In this document: positions 50,400 through 58,888 of the stretch, in pieces
How positions within the stretch are numbered: position 1 is the first letter of the stretch
How the letters are laid out: each line of letters starts with the position of its first letter
Source of the DNA: Paenibacillus pasadenensis DSM 19293
GTDB lineage: Bacteria > Bacillota > Bacilli > Paenibacillales > Paenibacillaceae
Reading direction: 5' to 3'
NCBI RefSeq assembly: GCF_000422485.1
Contig: NZ_KE383850.1
Location: forward strand, 1 to 64,000
DNA length: 64,000 nucleotides
The notes under the pieces: model-generated
Seen by the model: the letters and a program-made list of their open reading frames with translations, nothing else
What the model was told of the DNA's origin: nothing
Database searches by the model: none
Made by a program: the position numbers and the translations under genes

Positions 50400-51290
50400 A
50401 TGAGAAGAATGAACGTCGAGAAGCATTACTATCTGATGCTGCTGCCGGGGATGGTCTGGCTCGTCCTGTTCAGCATCGTGCCGATGGCCGGCATCGTGAT
50501 GGCGTTCCAGAACTACAATCCGGGGGCGGGCCTGCTGAAGTCGCCGTGGGTCGGGCTGGACAACTTCCGGTACATGTTCCAGCTGAGCGACAGCCGGACG
50601 GTCATCGTCAATACGTTCATCATCGCCATCGGAAAAATCGTGCTCAATCTGATCATTCCGCTCGTCTTCGCGATCCTGCTGAACGAGCTTCGGCATCTGC
50701 GCTTCAAAAAGCTCGTGCAGACGGTCGCCTACCTGCCGCACTTCCTGTCCTGGGTCATCATGGCGACGATCGTCATCGGCATCTTCGGCTATTACGGCGT
50801 CGTCAACACGGTGCTCGGCATGTTCGGCGTGAGTCCGCAGCTGTTCATGGCGGATGCCGGCATCTTCCGCCAGCTGCTGGTCGGCACCGACGTGTGGAAG
50901 GAGTTCGGCTACAACGCCATCATCTACCTGGCGGCGCTGACCGGCATCAACCTCAACCTATACGAGGCGGCCGCGATCGACGGCGCCAGCCGCTGGCAGC
51001 TGATCCGGAACGTGACGCTGCCCGCGATGACGACGACGGTCGTCCTGCTCGGCGTGCTCAGCCTCGGCAACGTGCTCAACGCCGGGTTCGACCAGGTGTA
51101 CAACCTGTACAATCCGCTCGTCTACTCGACCGGGGACATCCTCGACACGTGGGTATACCGCCTCGGCCTGCAGAACCTGCAATTCTCGCTGGCGACGGCG
51201 GCGGGACTGTTCAAGTCGGCCATCAGCTTCGTGCTGATCGTCGTCTCGTACCGGCTGGCCTACCGCTATGCGGATTACACGGTGTTCTAA
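50400..51290 (+). CDS. lplB: ABC importer permease (LplB type)
   Basis: A 296-residue CUT1 permease with six predicted helices and the EAA loop EAAAIDGASRWQLIRNVTLP that docks the ATPase. ATG 50400 after GGGGGGA. No ATPase gene lies in this operon, so a shared ATPase such as MsmX (2273) is expected. Confidence 0.93.
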   Translation: MRRMNVEKHYYLMLLPGMVWLVLFSIVPMAGIVMAFQNYNPGAGLLKSPWVGLDNFRYMFQLSDSRTVIVNTFIIAIGKIVLNLIIPLVFAILLNELRHLRFKKLVQTVAYLPHFLSWVIMATIVIGIFGYYGVVNTVLGMFGVSPQLFMADAGIFRQLLVGTDVWKEFGYNAIIYLAALTGINLNLYEAAAIDGASRWQLIRNVTLPAMTTTVVLLGVLSLGNVLNAGFDQVYNLYNPLVYSTGDILDTWVYRLGLQNLQFSLATAAGLFKSAISFVLIVVSYRLAYRYADYTVF

Positions 51291-51304
51291 GGGAGGGAGA
51301 CGGC

Positions 51305-52192
51305 ATGGTCCAAAGCAAGACATTCGGCTCGAGGGCGTTCGACGGCGCCAATTACGTGCTGCTCGCCCTTCTGCTGTTCAGCTGCCTGTATCCGCTCTGG
51401 TATACGTTCTGCGTATCGATCTCCGACAAGGCCGCCGCCAACGCGGGCCTCGTGACGATCTATCCGATCGGCTTCTCCTTGGCGTCCTACAAGGAAATTC
51501 TAGGCGACGCGCTGTTCTTCAACTCGTTCTGGATCTCCATCCAGCGCACCGTGCTCGGCACGGGGCTGTCGCTGTTCGTATCGGTGCTGATGGCTTACCC
51601 GCTAGCCAGGCCCTCCCGGGAATTCCGGCTGCGCAACGTGTTCATGTGGATCCTCGTGTTCTGCATGCTGTTCAGCGGCGGACTGATCCCGTGGTATCTG
51701 ACCGTCCAGAGCTACGGCCTGATCAACTCGATCTGGGCGCTCGTGCTGGCCGGAGGCTTGCCGGTGTTCAACGTCATCCTCATCATGAACTTTTTCCGCA
51801 ACCTGCCCAAGGAGCTGAACGAAGCCGCCGTCGTCGACGGCGCCGGCCCGTGGGCGATCCTGTTCCGCGTCTATCTGCCGTGCTCGATTCCCGTGCTGGC
51901 GGCCGTGGCGCTGTTCATCGGCGTGTACCATTGGAACGAGTTTTTCAACGGGCTCGTGCTGATGAACACCTCCGACAAGTACCCGCTGCAGACGTACATC
52001 CAGCAGCTGGTCGTCAACATCCCGACCGGGACGAACCTGACGCCCGACCAGTACAAGAAGCTGTCGGAGCTGTCCAACCGGACGCTGAACTCGGCCAAGG
52101 TGTTCATCGCGATGGTGCCGATGCTGATCGTCTATCCGTTCCTGCAGAAATATTTCGTGTCGGGCATCATGCTCGGAGCGGTGAAGGAGTAG
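51305..52192 (+). CDS. lplC: ABC importer permease (LplC/YtcP type)
   Basis: A 295-residue CUT1 permease: six helices, EAA loop NEAAVVDGAGPWAILFRVYLP, and the C-terminal FLQKYFVSGIMLGAVKE typical of this group. It pairs with the preceding permease. Its stop lies inside a strong terminator stem. Confidence 0.93.
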   Translation: MVQSKTFGSRAFDGANYVLLALLLFSCLYPLWYTFCVSISDKAAANAGLVTIYPIGFSLASYKEILGDALFFNSFWISIQRTVLGTGLSLFVSVLMAYPLARPSREFRLRNVFMWILVFCMLFSGGLIPWYLTVQSYGLINSIWALVLAGGLPVFNVILIMNFFRNLPKELNEAAVVDGAGPWAILFRVYLPCSIPVLAAVALFIGVYHWNEFFNGLVLMNTSDKYPLQTYIQQLVVNIPTGTNLTPDQYKKLSELSNRTLNSAKVFIAMVPMLIVYPFLQKYFVSGIMLGAVKE

Positions 52193-52215
52193 GACTCGGT
52201 CCTACTCCTTTCTTT
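52186..52215. terminator. Terminator of the importer operon
   Basis: GGAGTAGGAC / GTCCTACTCC stem with a three-base loop and TTTCTTTT. The stem contains the lplC stop on one strand and the stop of the HxlR remnant on the other. Confidence 0.85.
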
Positions 52216-52339
52216 TCGTTTGAAAGTCGCCCCGAATGAACTTCTCTCCCCATTCGCATAGCTGGTCCAAAATGCCGCTGAGCGATTGTCCAAGCTCGGT
52301 CATCTCATAGACGACCCCTGATCTCATTATATGAATCAT
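52202..52339 (-). pseudogene. Remnant of an HxlR-family regulator (C-terminal part only)
   Basis: The minus strand encodes 45 codons whose translation from VVYEMTELGQSL through LDQLCEWGEKF is the C-terminal end of HxlR regulators (compare VEYSLTELGRSL). The N-terminal winged helix is absent: upstream there is only a short unrelated start and then the quinone-reductase promoter region. HxlR genes are often divergent from such reductases, so this looks like the deleted former regulator of the gene at 52377. Confidence 0.8.
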
Positions 52340-52376
52340 ACTCTACCTATTCCAGATTTGGTCAGGAGGAGAGGCA

Positions 52377-53000
52377 ATGGCTCAGAACGTACTGATTGTA
52401 ACGGCCCATCCGAGAAGCGGCTCGCTTACGTTTGCGGTGACGGAGCGGTTCAAGCAAGGCCTGCTGGACGCAGGGCACTCGGCGGAGGTGCTCGATCTTC
52501 ATCGCAGCGGCTTCGATCCGGTGCTGCGGGAGGAGGATGAGCCCGACTGGTCGAACGGGAGCAAGAAATACTCCGCCGAGGCGGAAGCGGAGATGGAGCG
52601 GATGAGGCGGCATGATGCGCTCGCCTACATCTTCCCCATCTGGTGGTATGGCCTGCCGGCCATGCTGAAGGGATATATCGACCGCGTCTGGAACTACGGC
52701 TTCGCTTACGGCGACTCCAAGCTTCCGCATCAGCGCGTGCTGTGGATCGGTCTGGCGGCGGCCACGCAGGAGCAGCTCCGGAAGAGGGGCTTTGACGAGA
52801 TGCTCGGCCACCAGCTCAATGTCGGTCTGGCCCATTACTCCGGCATAGCCGAGTCCAGGCTAGAGATCCTGTACGATACGCTCAGCTCCGATCAAGCGTA
52901 CATGGAGAAGCTGCTGGACGATGCGCATGAGCTGGGCGTCCATTATGACCAGTGGCATGCGGAGCATGCCGCGAGGTTCAAGGTCGGGACGGAAATCTGA
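52377..53000 (+). CDS. NAD(P)H oxidoreductase, NQO1/flavodoxin-fold
   Basis: A 207-residue flavoprotein of the NQO1/MdaB group: N-terminal FMN/FAD site VTAHPRSGSLTFAV, the IFPIWWYGLPAMLKGYIDRVW signature (in two parts around residue 95), and FAYGDSKL. Such enzymes reduce quinones by two electrons and protect against electrophiles. AGGAGGAG precedes the ATG. Its presumed regulator is the broken HxlR gene upstream, so expression may be constitutive. Confidence 0.88.
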   Translation: MAQNVLIVTAHPRSGSLTFAVTERFKQGLLDAGHSAEVLDLHRSGFDPVLREEDEPDWSNGSKKYSAEAEAEMERMRRHDALAYIFPIWWYGLPAMLKGYIDRVWNYGFAYGDSKLPHQRVLWIGLAAATQEQLRKRGFDEMLGHQLNVGLAHYSGIAESRLEILYDTLSSDQAYMEKLLDDAHELGVHYDQWHAEHAARFKVGTEI

Positions 53001-53004
53001 TGCG

Positions 53005-53039
53005 AAGCCATGAACCGGAACTTCCGGTTCATGGCTTTT
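53005..53039 (+). terminator. Terminator of the oxidoreductase gene
   Basis: AAGCCATGAACCGGAA / TTCCGGTTCATGGCTT, one-base loop, then TTTTG. Confidence 0.85.
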
Positions 53040-53219
53040 GCGGTTATTCCGATAATCATCGACTCAGTTCTGCGATAGGAAGCGGCAAATCCCAGCAAAT
53101 GATTGTTTCGCAACCTGGAGTCGGGAAGGTAAGGTGAAGGAGCTTTCGAGAGCTTCTGTCGGGAGCCGATTCTAGAGTCCGCATCCGGAGGGGAGAGGAG
53201 GACAAGCGAAGCGATTTAT

Positions 53220-53233
53220 TGAAAGCGGTTGCA
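53220..53233 (+). promoter_or_regulatory. cre site upstream of pectate lyase
   Basis: TGAAAGCGGTTGCA matches every position of the consensus TGNAARCGNWNNCA. It lies 66 bp before the lyase start, a position consistent with CcpA repression in the presence of glucose. The remaining 180 bp of this intergenic stretch (53040-53219) show no gene. Confidence 0.7.
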
Positions 53234-53298
53234 TGCATTCGAGAACGGCAGCGAAGCGGCATCGGCCGAAATCCTGCATGAATTCAGGAGGGATTCCA

Positions 53299-55431
53299 TT
53301 GAAGAAAAGAATCATCCGCTTGGCCTGCGTGGCTCTGGCGGCAGCGCTGCTGCTGACGATCCTGTCCGGCGGAAGGGCCGCCACGATCCATGCTGCCGGC
53401 CTGGCGATCACGAGCGCAGGGGGCTGGAACGAGACGGCCTATGTGGAATGGACGCCGGAGAGCGGGGCGACGGGCTACCAGGTCTACGTCAAGCCGGCCG
53501 GCGCCGCCGACGCCCAGTACCGCCAGCTCGACAACGAGCTGATCCGCCGCTACCCGTCCTATTGGCGGGCCGACGCCGTAGGGCTGGCCGCGGGATCGTA
53601 TGTCCTGAAGGTCGAAGCGCTGCTGTCCGGCGGCGGAAGGACCAGCGTCGTCACCGGCGCGCTGCCGGTAGCGGCCCACGACCGCTCCGGATTCGCTTTT
53701 GCCCCGGGCTCGGCCTATGGCACCGGATCGGGCGCCTACAACGAGGACGGCACGCTCCGGGCAGGAGCGAAGGTGCTGTATGTCACCTCTGCGACGGCGC
53801 GGACGGTCGAGCTCGATGTCGTCACGAGCAGCTCCGGAGCGGTGCAGAAGGGCATCGGCATCGCCCAGATCATGGAGCTGAGGCAAAAAGGCTACGACAA
53901 GACGCCGCTGGCGGTCCGGATCGTCGGACAAATTACGGAGGGCGACATGAGCGGGCAGCTGAACGGCAGCGGCTACCTGCAGGTCAAGGGGAAAGCCGAC
54001 TACGCCGAGCTGAACCTGACGATCGAAGGCATCGGGAAAGACGCCTCTGCCTACGGCTGGGGACTGCTGCTGCGTTCCGTCGGCAACGTCGAGGTCCGCA
54101 ACATCGGCTGGATGCTGTTCCCCGACGACGGCATCTCGCTCGACACCGGCAACGCGAACGTGTGGGTGCATCATAACGATCTGTTCTACGGCAAGGCCGG
54201 CAGCGATGCCGATCAGGCCAAGGGCGACGGCTCGACCGATCTCAAGAAGGGCTCGACGCACATTACAATCTCGTACAACCACTATTGGGACTCCGGGAAA
54301 GCCTCCCTCGTCGGCTTGAGCGAGACGGCGGAATTCTTCGCCACCTTCCACCACAACTGGTTCGATCATTCCGACTCCCGCCATCCGCGCATCCGCGTCG
54401 CCTCCGTCCATATCTACAACAACTTCTTCGACGGAATCTCCAAGTACGGCGTAGGCGTGACGACGGGGGCTTCGGCCTTCGTCGAAGCGAACTATTTCCG
54501 GCACGCCAAGCATCCGATGCTGAGCTCGCTGCAAGGCACCGACGCGCTTGGAGAAGGCACGTTCTCGGGCGAGAACGGCGGCATGATCAAGGCGTACGGC
54601 AACATCGTCGTCGACGCCGAGAGCTTGATCTACGCCAACTCCGACGCGGGCACGGCTCCGGCCCATGCCTCCTCGTTCGACGCTTATCTCGCATCGGCGC
54701 GGAGCGAGGCGGTTCCGGCAGCCTACAAGGCGCTCAAGGGCGGCACGCCGTACAACAACTTCGATACCCGGATCGCGACCGGAGCCGACGCCTCCGACGT
54801 CGATCCCGCCGGCCAGGTCGAGGCGATCGTGACGGCAGAGGCCGGACGCCTCGGCGGCGGCGACTTCGCGTGGACGTTCAACGATGCGGCGGATGATACG
54901 TCCTATGCGGTCCTTGCGCCGCTGATGGCCAAGATCGTCTCGTATCGGACGCAGCTCGTCTCGGTCGGAGGGAACGCGAGCCCGGCCACCCCGACCCCAT
55001 CTCCGACCGCGAGTCCGACGGCGGCTCCAACGGCTACGCCAACGGCCACGCCGACGCCGACGTCCGGACCGACCGCGACTCCTGGTGCAGGAGTCCGCGT
55101 GCATAACTTTACGGCCGACGGCCTGACCAGCTCCTTCTTCGCGATTCAGGGCAGCCTGTCGTCGACGAAGGGCACGGTGATCTACGACGGCCTGACGCTG
55201 ACGAGCTGCTTGAAGATGGAAAGCTCGACCTCGATCTCGTTCACGGCCGCGACGGCTTCGACGCTGACGCTCGTCTTCAATTCGCCCGACGGGACGAAGG
55301 TCAATATCGACGGCGCGGCGCATGCGATGACGAACGGGACCGTCAGCGTCGCCCTGTCCGCGGGCGCGCACAGCATCTCGAAAAACGCGGTCGCCAACCT
55401 GTACTACATGAAGCTGGTTCCTTCTTCGTGA
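53299..55431 (+). CDS. Secreted pectate lyase, PL1 family, with C-terminal accessory domain
   Basis: A 710-residue exoenzyme. Signal peptide (LACVALAAALLLTILSGG, cleavage near ATIHAAG), an Fn3-like domain (about 35-115), a PL1 beta-helix with VWVHHNDL (His291) and the catalytic-loop arginines in SRHPRIR (361-366), a Thr/Pro linker (about 563-595) and a C-terminal domain of about 100 residues, probably substrate binding. It cleaves polygalacturonate by beta-elimination. I chose TTG 53299, six bases after AGGAGGG, because it gives a proper signal peptide; upstream ATG starts do not. The oligomers may be taken up by the LplABC importer next door. Confidence 0.9.
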   Translation: MKKRIIRLACVALAAALLLTILSGGRAATIHAAGLAITSAGGWNETAYVEWTPESGATGYQVYVKPAGAADAQYRQLDNELIRRYPSYWRADAVGLAAGSYVLKVEALLSGGGRTSVVTGALPVAAHDRSGFAFAPGSAYGTGSGAYNEDGTLRAGAKVLYVTSATARTVELDVVTSSSGAVQKGIGIAQIMELRQKGYDKTPLAVRIVGQITEGDMSGQLNGSGYLQVKGKADYAELNLTIEGIGKDASAYGWGLLLRSVGNVEVRNIGWMLFPDDGISLDTGNANVWVHHNDLFYGKAGSDADQAKGDGSTDLKKGSTHITISYNHYWDSGKASLVGLSETAEFFATFHHNWFDHSDSRHPRIRVASVHIYNNFFDGISKYGVGVTTGASAFVEANYFRHAKHPMLSSLQGTDALGEGTFSGENGGMIKAYGNIVVDAESLIYANSDAGTAPAHASSFDAYLASARSEAVPAAYKALKGGTPYNNFDTRIATGADASDVDPAGQVEAIVTAEAGRLGGGDFAWTFNDAADDTSYAVLAPLMAKIVSYRTQLVSVGGNASPATPTPSPTASPTAAPTATPTATPTPTSGPTATPGAGVRVHNFTADGLTSSFFAIQGSLSSTKGTVIYDGLTLTSCLKMESSTSISFTAATASTLTLVFNSPDGTKVNIDGAAHAMTNGTVSVALSAGAHSISKNAVANLYYMKLVPSS

Positions 55432-55456
55432 CGGAAGCCGGCTGCACGAGCATGCC

Positions 55457-55489
55457 AAAGCCATGGACCGGTTCCGGTCCATGGCTTTT
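55457..55489 (+). terminator. Terminator of the pectate lyase gene
   Basis: AAAGCCATGGACCGG / CCGGTCCATGGCTTT with a two-base loop, then a T. A TATACT just beyond (about 55496) may be the -10 box of the next gene. Confidence 0.8.
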
Positions 55490-55534
55490 CGGGTATATAC
55501 TAGATTCAGAAACGGAAAAAGGGAGGCGATAGAC

Positions 55535-56377
55535 ATGCAAGAGACGATTCCGCAGCGAGAACTCAACGACGGCCTCAAGGTACCTGCCATCGGGCTTGGC
55601 ACGTACAGCCTGCGGGGAGCCGAAGGCGCGAAGGCGATCGCCGGGGCGATCGACATCGGCTACCGGCTGCTCGATTCGGCGTTCAACTACGAGAACGAGG
55701 GGGCGCTTGGCCAGGCGGTGCGCCTAAGCTCCGTGCCGCGGGAGGAGCTGCGCCTCTGCTCCAAGCTGCCGGGCCGCCGCCATGCCTACAAGGAGGCGCT
55801 GCTGACGGTCGAGGAGTCGCTCTATCGATCCGGCCTCGACTATTACGACCTTTATCTGATCCACTGGCCGAATCCGAAGCGGGACCGCTACGTCGAGGCT
55901 TGGCAGGCGCTGATCGAGGCGAAGAAAAGAGGGCATGTCCGCTCCATCGGCGTGTGCAACTTCCTGCCGGAGCATCTCGATCGGCTCGTCGCCGAGACGG
56001 GCGTCGCCCCGAGCCTGAATCAGGTGGAGCTGCATCCGCTCTTCCACCAGCCGGAGCAGCGGGCCAAGGATGCCGAGCTCGGCATCGTGACGGAGTCGTG
56101 GAGCCCGCTCGGCCGCGACCATGACCTCGCCGGGCTGGAGCCGATCCGCAGCATCGCGGAGCAGGTCGGCAAGACGCCGACGCAGGTCGTGCTGCGCTGG
56201 CATGTGCAGCTCGGAGCGCTGCCGATTCCCAAAGCCGGCTCGGCCGAGCATCAGCGGGAAAATCTGGCGATCTTCGACTTCGAGCTGTCGGCGCAGCAGA
56301 TGGAGGCGATCGGTACTCTCCATCGGCCGGACGGATGGCTGTGGGGCCAAGGCCCGGCGGAATACGAGGAATTCTGA
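55535..56377 (+). CDS. Aldo/keto reductase
   Basis: A 280-residue NADPH-dependent AKR: VPAIGLGTYSL, catalytic Tyr in LLDSAFNYENEGALGQAV, Lys in LCSKLPGRRH, His in LYLIHWPNP, and the nucleotide segment IPKAGSAEHQRENLAIFDFEL. It is close to 2,5-diketo-gluconate reductase-like enzymes; substrate not determinable. ATG 55535 after GGGAGG. Confidence 0.92.
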   Translation: MQETIPQRELNDGLKVPAIGLGTYSLRGAEGAKAIAGAIDIGYRLLDSAFNYENEGALGQAVRLSSVPREELRLCSKLPGRRHAYKEALLTVEESLYRSGLDYYDLYLIHWPNPKRDRYVEAWQALIEAKKRGHVRSIGVCNFLPEHLDRLVAETGVAPSLNQVELHPLFHQPEQRAKDAELGIVTESWSPLGRDHDLAGLEPIRSIAEQVGKTPTQVVLRWHVQLGALPIPKAGSAEHQRENLAIFDFELSAQQMEAIGTLHRPDGWLWGQGPAEYEEF

Positions 56378-56423
56378 GTCAGTGCGGCAGCTTGACGCGG
56401 GCGGCAGCGCTGTGTTAAACAGA

Positions 56424-56437
56424 TGATAGCGCTTTCC
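56424..56437 (-). promoter_or_regulatory. cre-like site upstream of the SRPBCC gene
   Basis: Read on the minus strand, GGAAAGCGCTATCA fits 13 of 14 cre positions. It lies 72 bp before the gene at 56509. Confidence 0.35.
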
Positions 56438-56508
56438 ATCTGTCATGCAACAGCTGCAGAGGCGAGGGAAGCCGGGAACCAACATGCCGACGGAAGGATG
56501 GATTCACC

Positions 56509-56955
56509 ATGCCAAGCGGAACGCATCGCAGCGAGGTCAAGGCCAGTCTGGAGCAGGTCCAAGCCTTCATCCGCGATCCCGACCGATGGGAGCCGCTCAT
56601 GCCGGGCTACATCAAGCACGAGATCGTCAGCGCGCGGGAGTCGGTCTGGACGTTCAAGGCCGATCTGGGCTTCACGAAAAAAGCCGTCGAGCTGAAGCTC
56701 GAGCTGGAGGAGGAAGCGGACCCGAGCCGGGTCGCCTTCCGCCTGACCGGCCTCTCCGATCCCGTCGAGGGCAGCGGCAGCTTCGAGGCTGCGGCCGCAG
56801 GCGCGGCGGCGAGCCTCGTCGGCAGCCTCGACATCAGCGGCAAGGGGCTCATGGCGATGATGATGAACAGCGTCATGAAGGAGTTCGTGCCGCGCGCGGT
56901 CGAGCAGCTGACCGCAGCGACGGCGGCCGCCATCGAGGAGCGGGCGGCAAGCTGA
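56509..56955 (+). CDS. SRPBCC/CoxG-like protein
   Basis: A 148-residue START-fold protein of the CoxG/polyketide-cyclase-like group: SEVKASLEQVQAFIRDPDRWEPLMPG at the start (in two parts), a beta-sheet core, and a long C-terminal helix. CoxG-type proteins bind hydrophobic ligands or membranes; function here unknown. Monocistronic; its terminator is shared with the convergent DUF2500 gene. Confidence 0.8.
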   Translation: MPSGTHRSEVKASLEQVQAFIRDPDRWEPLMPGYIKHEIVSARESVWTFKADLGFTKKAVELKLELEEEADPSRVAFRLTGLSDPVEGSGSFEAAAAGAAASLVGSLDISGKGLMAMMMNSVMKEFVPRAVEQLTAATAAAIEERAAS

Positions 56956-56983
56956 CGCGAACGAAGCCGATCGGAAGAAAGAG

Positions 56984-57024
56984 AAAGACAGCCTACCCCG
57001 ATGAGAGGGGCAGGCTGTCTTTTT
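56984..57024. terminator. Bidirectional terminator
   Basis: AAAGACAGCCTACCCC pairs with GGGGCAGGCTGTCTTT around a seven-base loop (one mismatch) and is flanked by T on the right and A on the left, serving both converging genes. Confidence 0.85.
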
Positions 57025-57059
57025 GCGTTGGAATGGCCGATCGCAAGGGGTCTGCCTGG

Positions 57060-57575
57060 TCAGCTGCGCTCGAAGGCGACGATCCATTCGCCTTGCGTCT
57101 GCGCGTAGCCGACATCGCCCTCGGCGACAAGGCCGTACAGCTTTTTGACTTCGAGGAATTCCTTGCGCTCGCCGTTCTCGAACTCCAACGTGATGTAGTA
57201 GTCCGTGCGCGAGGAGCCCGACGTATGGAACTGATTGTCCGGGCCGTGGGAATGGCCGGAGCTATGATGTACTTCCATCCGCTTGGAGACGATGCGGGCG
57301 TGGACGGATTCGCGCGGCGAGCTGGCGTTCTGCGCGTAGCGGACGCCGCGCGCGATCATCGTGACGATGACGATGACGAACACGATGCCGATCAGCACCG
57401 GCACGAGCGTGAACATGAAGTTGAAGCCGGAGCCGGGACCGGCGACGGGGCCGAAGCCTCCATGCGAACCGAAGCTGGCTGGGGAGCCGAAGTCGATCTC
57501 CGGCGAGAAGCCGCTGTCGGGCTCGAAGCTGATGCGGGAGTCCGGTCCGAACTCGGGGCCAAAGCTCATTTCCAT
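57060..57575 (-). CDS. DUF2500 membrane protein
   Basis: A 171-residue protein: a Gly/Pro/Phe-rich, acidic N-terminus (about 50 residues), one membrane helix (FMFTLVPVLIGIVFVIVIVTMIA), and a C-terminal DUF2500 domain with TDYYITLEFENGERKEF and YGLVAEGDVGYAQTQGEWIVAFER. Function unknown. ATG 57575 lies eight bases after AAAGGAGG. It is transcribed away from the hairpin array. Confidence 0.85.
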   Translation of the reverse strand: MEMSFGPEFGPDSRISFEPDSGFSPEIDFGSPASFGSHGGFGPVAGPGSGFNFMFTLVPVLIGIVFVIVIVTMIARGVRYAQNASSPRESVHARIVSKRMEVHHSSGHSHGPDNQFHTSGSSRTDYYITLEFENGERKEFLEVKKLYGLVAEGDVGYAQTQGEWIVAFERS

Positions 57576-57729
57576 CTGCAGCGCCTCCTTTGGGATGATT
57601 GCTTCTAGGTGAGACGCAACGAGCAGGAGTGAAGTTTCAGAAATAGTTAAAAATGGATAAATGGAAATCTACACGGCATCTTCACAACCTCTCGGTACAG
57701 TAGAGGCAGGGCGAGGCGTCGGCGAAAAT

Positions 57730-57970
57730 GGCCATCCAAGGCACAAATGTGTCTTGGACGGGGTTGGGCAGCGACGGAGTTGGCCAACCAAGGCACAAAT
57801 GTGCCTTGGATGGGGTTGGGCAGCGATGGATTTGGCCAACCAAGGCACAAATGTGCCTTGGATGGGGTTGGGCAGCGACGGAATTGGCCATCCAAGGCAC
57901 AAATGTGCCTTGGATGGGGTTGGGCAGCGACGGAATTGGCCATCCAAGGCACAAATGTGCCTTGGATGGC
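57730..57970. repeat. Tandem array of 52-bp hairpin repeats (4.6 units)
   Basis: Four full 52-bp units start at 57730, 57782, 57834 and 57886, and a fifth partial unit starts at 57938. Each begins GGCCA(T/A)CCAAGGCACA and contains a near-perfect inverted repeat with arms of 10-12 bp (ATCCAAGGCACA and TGTGCCTTGGAT around AA), followed by GGGGTTGGGCAGCGA. Units 2-4 are nearly identical. All six reading frames run open through the array because the unit has no stop codon, but I see no gene. It occupies the 511-bp gap between the divergent DUF2500 and ydhK genes. Confidence 0.92.
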
Positions 57971-58086
57971 CGGCGGGGCAGTCGTCCGTATCGAGACTAG
58001 AGCGGATCGAGTACTGGAACGGCAAGGAAAAGGAGATACTTGCCTCTAGAAGAGCCTAGACAAGAAGCGAAGGAGGCGGCAGAAGC

Positions 58087-58698
58087 ATGAGACGGATCGG
58101 AAAAGGACTGGCTGCGGCCGCAGTGCTGGCGGTCGTATTGGCCGGCTGCGGAGCCAAGAACGGAGGACATGAGGCCATGAACGTGGAAAACCACGGAGCG
58201 GCGAGCAATGCGGAGGGAAACACGGCGGCGCCGGGCGGGGAAGCGGCGAATTCCGCCCATGAAGGCATGCACCATGGCTCGGACGAGCTCCCGGACGACA
58301 TGGTGGCGGCGCAAAACCCGGCATTCCCGGTCGGCAGCCGAGCCAAGCTGCAGGCCGGCCATATGCCGGGCATGGAAGGCGCGGAGGCGACGATCGCAGG
58401 CGCCTATGCGACGACGGTTTATTCCGTGTCCTACACGCCGACGACCGGCGGGGAACGGGTGACGAACCACGAGTGGGTCGTGCATGAGGAAATCGACGGC
58501 GCCGGTTCCGAGCCGTACAAGCCCGGCGACGAGGTCGTGCTGGATGCCGAGCATATGGCCGGCATGGACGGCGCCGTGGCGACGATCGATACGGCGGAGC
58601 AGACAACGGTGTACGCCGTGGACTATGTCCCTGTGGACGGCGGCGAGCCCGTCAAGAACCATAGGTGGGTGACGGAGAGCGAGTTGAAGGCGGAGTAG
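58087..58698 (+). CDS. ydhK: YdhK-type lipoprotein with two DUF1541 repeats
   Basis: A 203-residue lipoprotein: lipobox VLAGCG (Cys about residue 21), a His/Met-rich spacer (GGHEAMN, AHEGMHHG), then two copies of the DUF1541 repeat that share LQAGHMPGMEGAEATI and LDAEHMAGMDGAVATI followed by TTVY. The His and Met residues suggest metal, perhaps copper, contact, which is inference. AAGGAGG precedes the ATG. Its upstream region is the 52-bp hairpin array. Confidence 0.9.
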   Translation: MRRIGKGLAAAAVLAVVLAGCGAKNGGHEAMNVENHGAASNAEGNTAAPGGEAANSAHEGMHHGSDELPDDMVAAQNPAFPVGSRAKLQAGHMPGMEGAEATIAGAYATTVYSVSYTPTTGGERVTNHEWVVHEEIDGAGSEPYKPGDEVVLDAEHMAGMDGAVATIDTAEQTTVYAVDYVPVDGGEPVKNHRWVTESELKAE

Positions 58699-58722
58699 GC
58701 TACGGCGAAATGGATTGTATTG

Positions 58723-58759
58723 CAGCACTCGGCTCTGGGAGGAGCCGAGTGCTGTTTTT
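58723..58759 (+). terminator. Terminator of ydhK
   Basis: CAGCACTCGGCTC / GAGCCGAGTGCTG with a six-base loop and five T. Confidence 0.92.
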
Positions 58760-58826
58760 GCTAGGATATCCAACCGACACAAGACGCTCAGATGGCCTCT
58801 TTCCTTTCTTCTCCAACGTTTCCGGC

Positions 58827-58856
58827 TTGTCAGAGCTTCCATCTATCTCCTATGAT
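58827..58856 (+). promoter_or_regulatory. Promoter of the Wadjet operon
   Basis: TTGTCA, an 18-bp spacer and TATGAT, with a start site expected near 58863. Confidence 0.6.
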
Positions 58857-58888
58857 TGAAGAAGCATGGAAGAACGGAGGAAATGTCC

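Noticed and set aside
57730-57970. CRISPR array
   Set aside because: The units are contiguous 52-bp direct repeats; there are no variable spacers between conserved repeats and no cas genes nearby.
57647-58059. Six overlapping open frames through the 52-bp array, encoding short repeated peptides
   Set aside because: The unit lacks stop codons and is not a multiple of three, so every frame is open by construction. No frame has a convincing ribosome site or domain.
58856-58888. TTG 58856 as the jetA start
   Set aside because: The codon falls within the -10 box of the only promoter candidate and would not be transcribed; downstream GTG 58889 has a well-spaced GGAGG.
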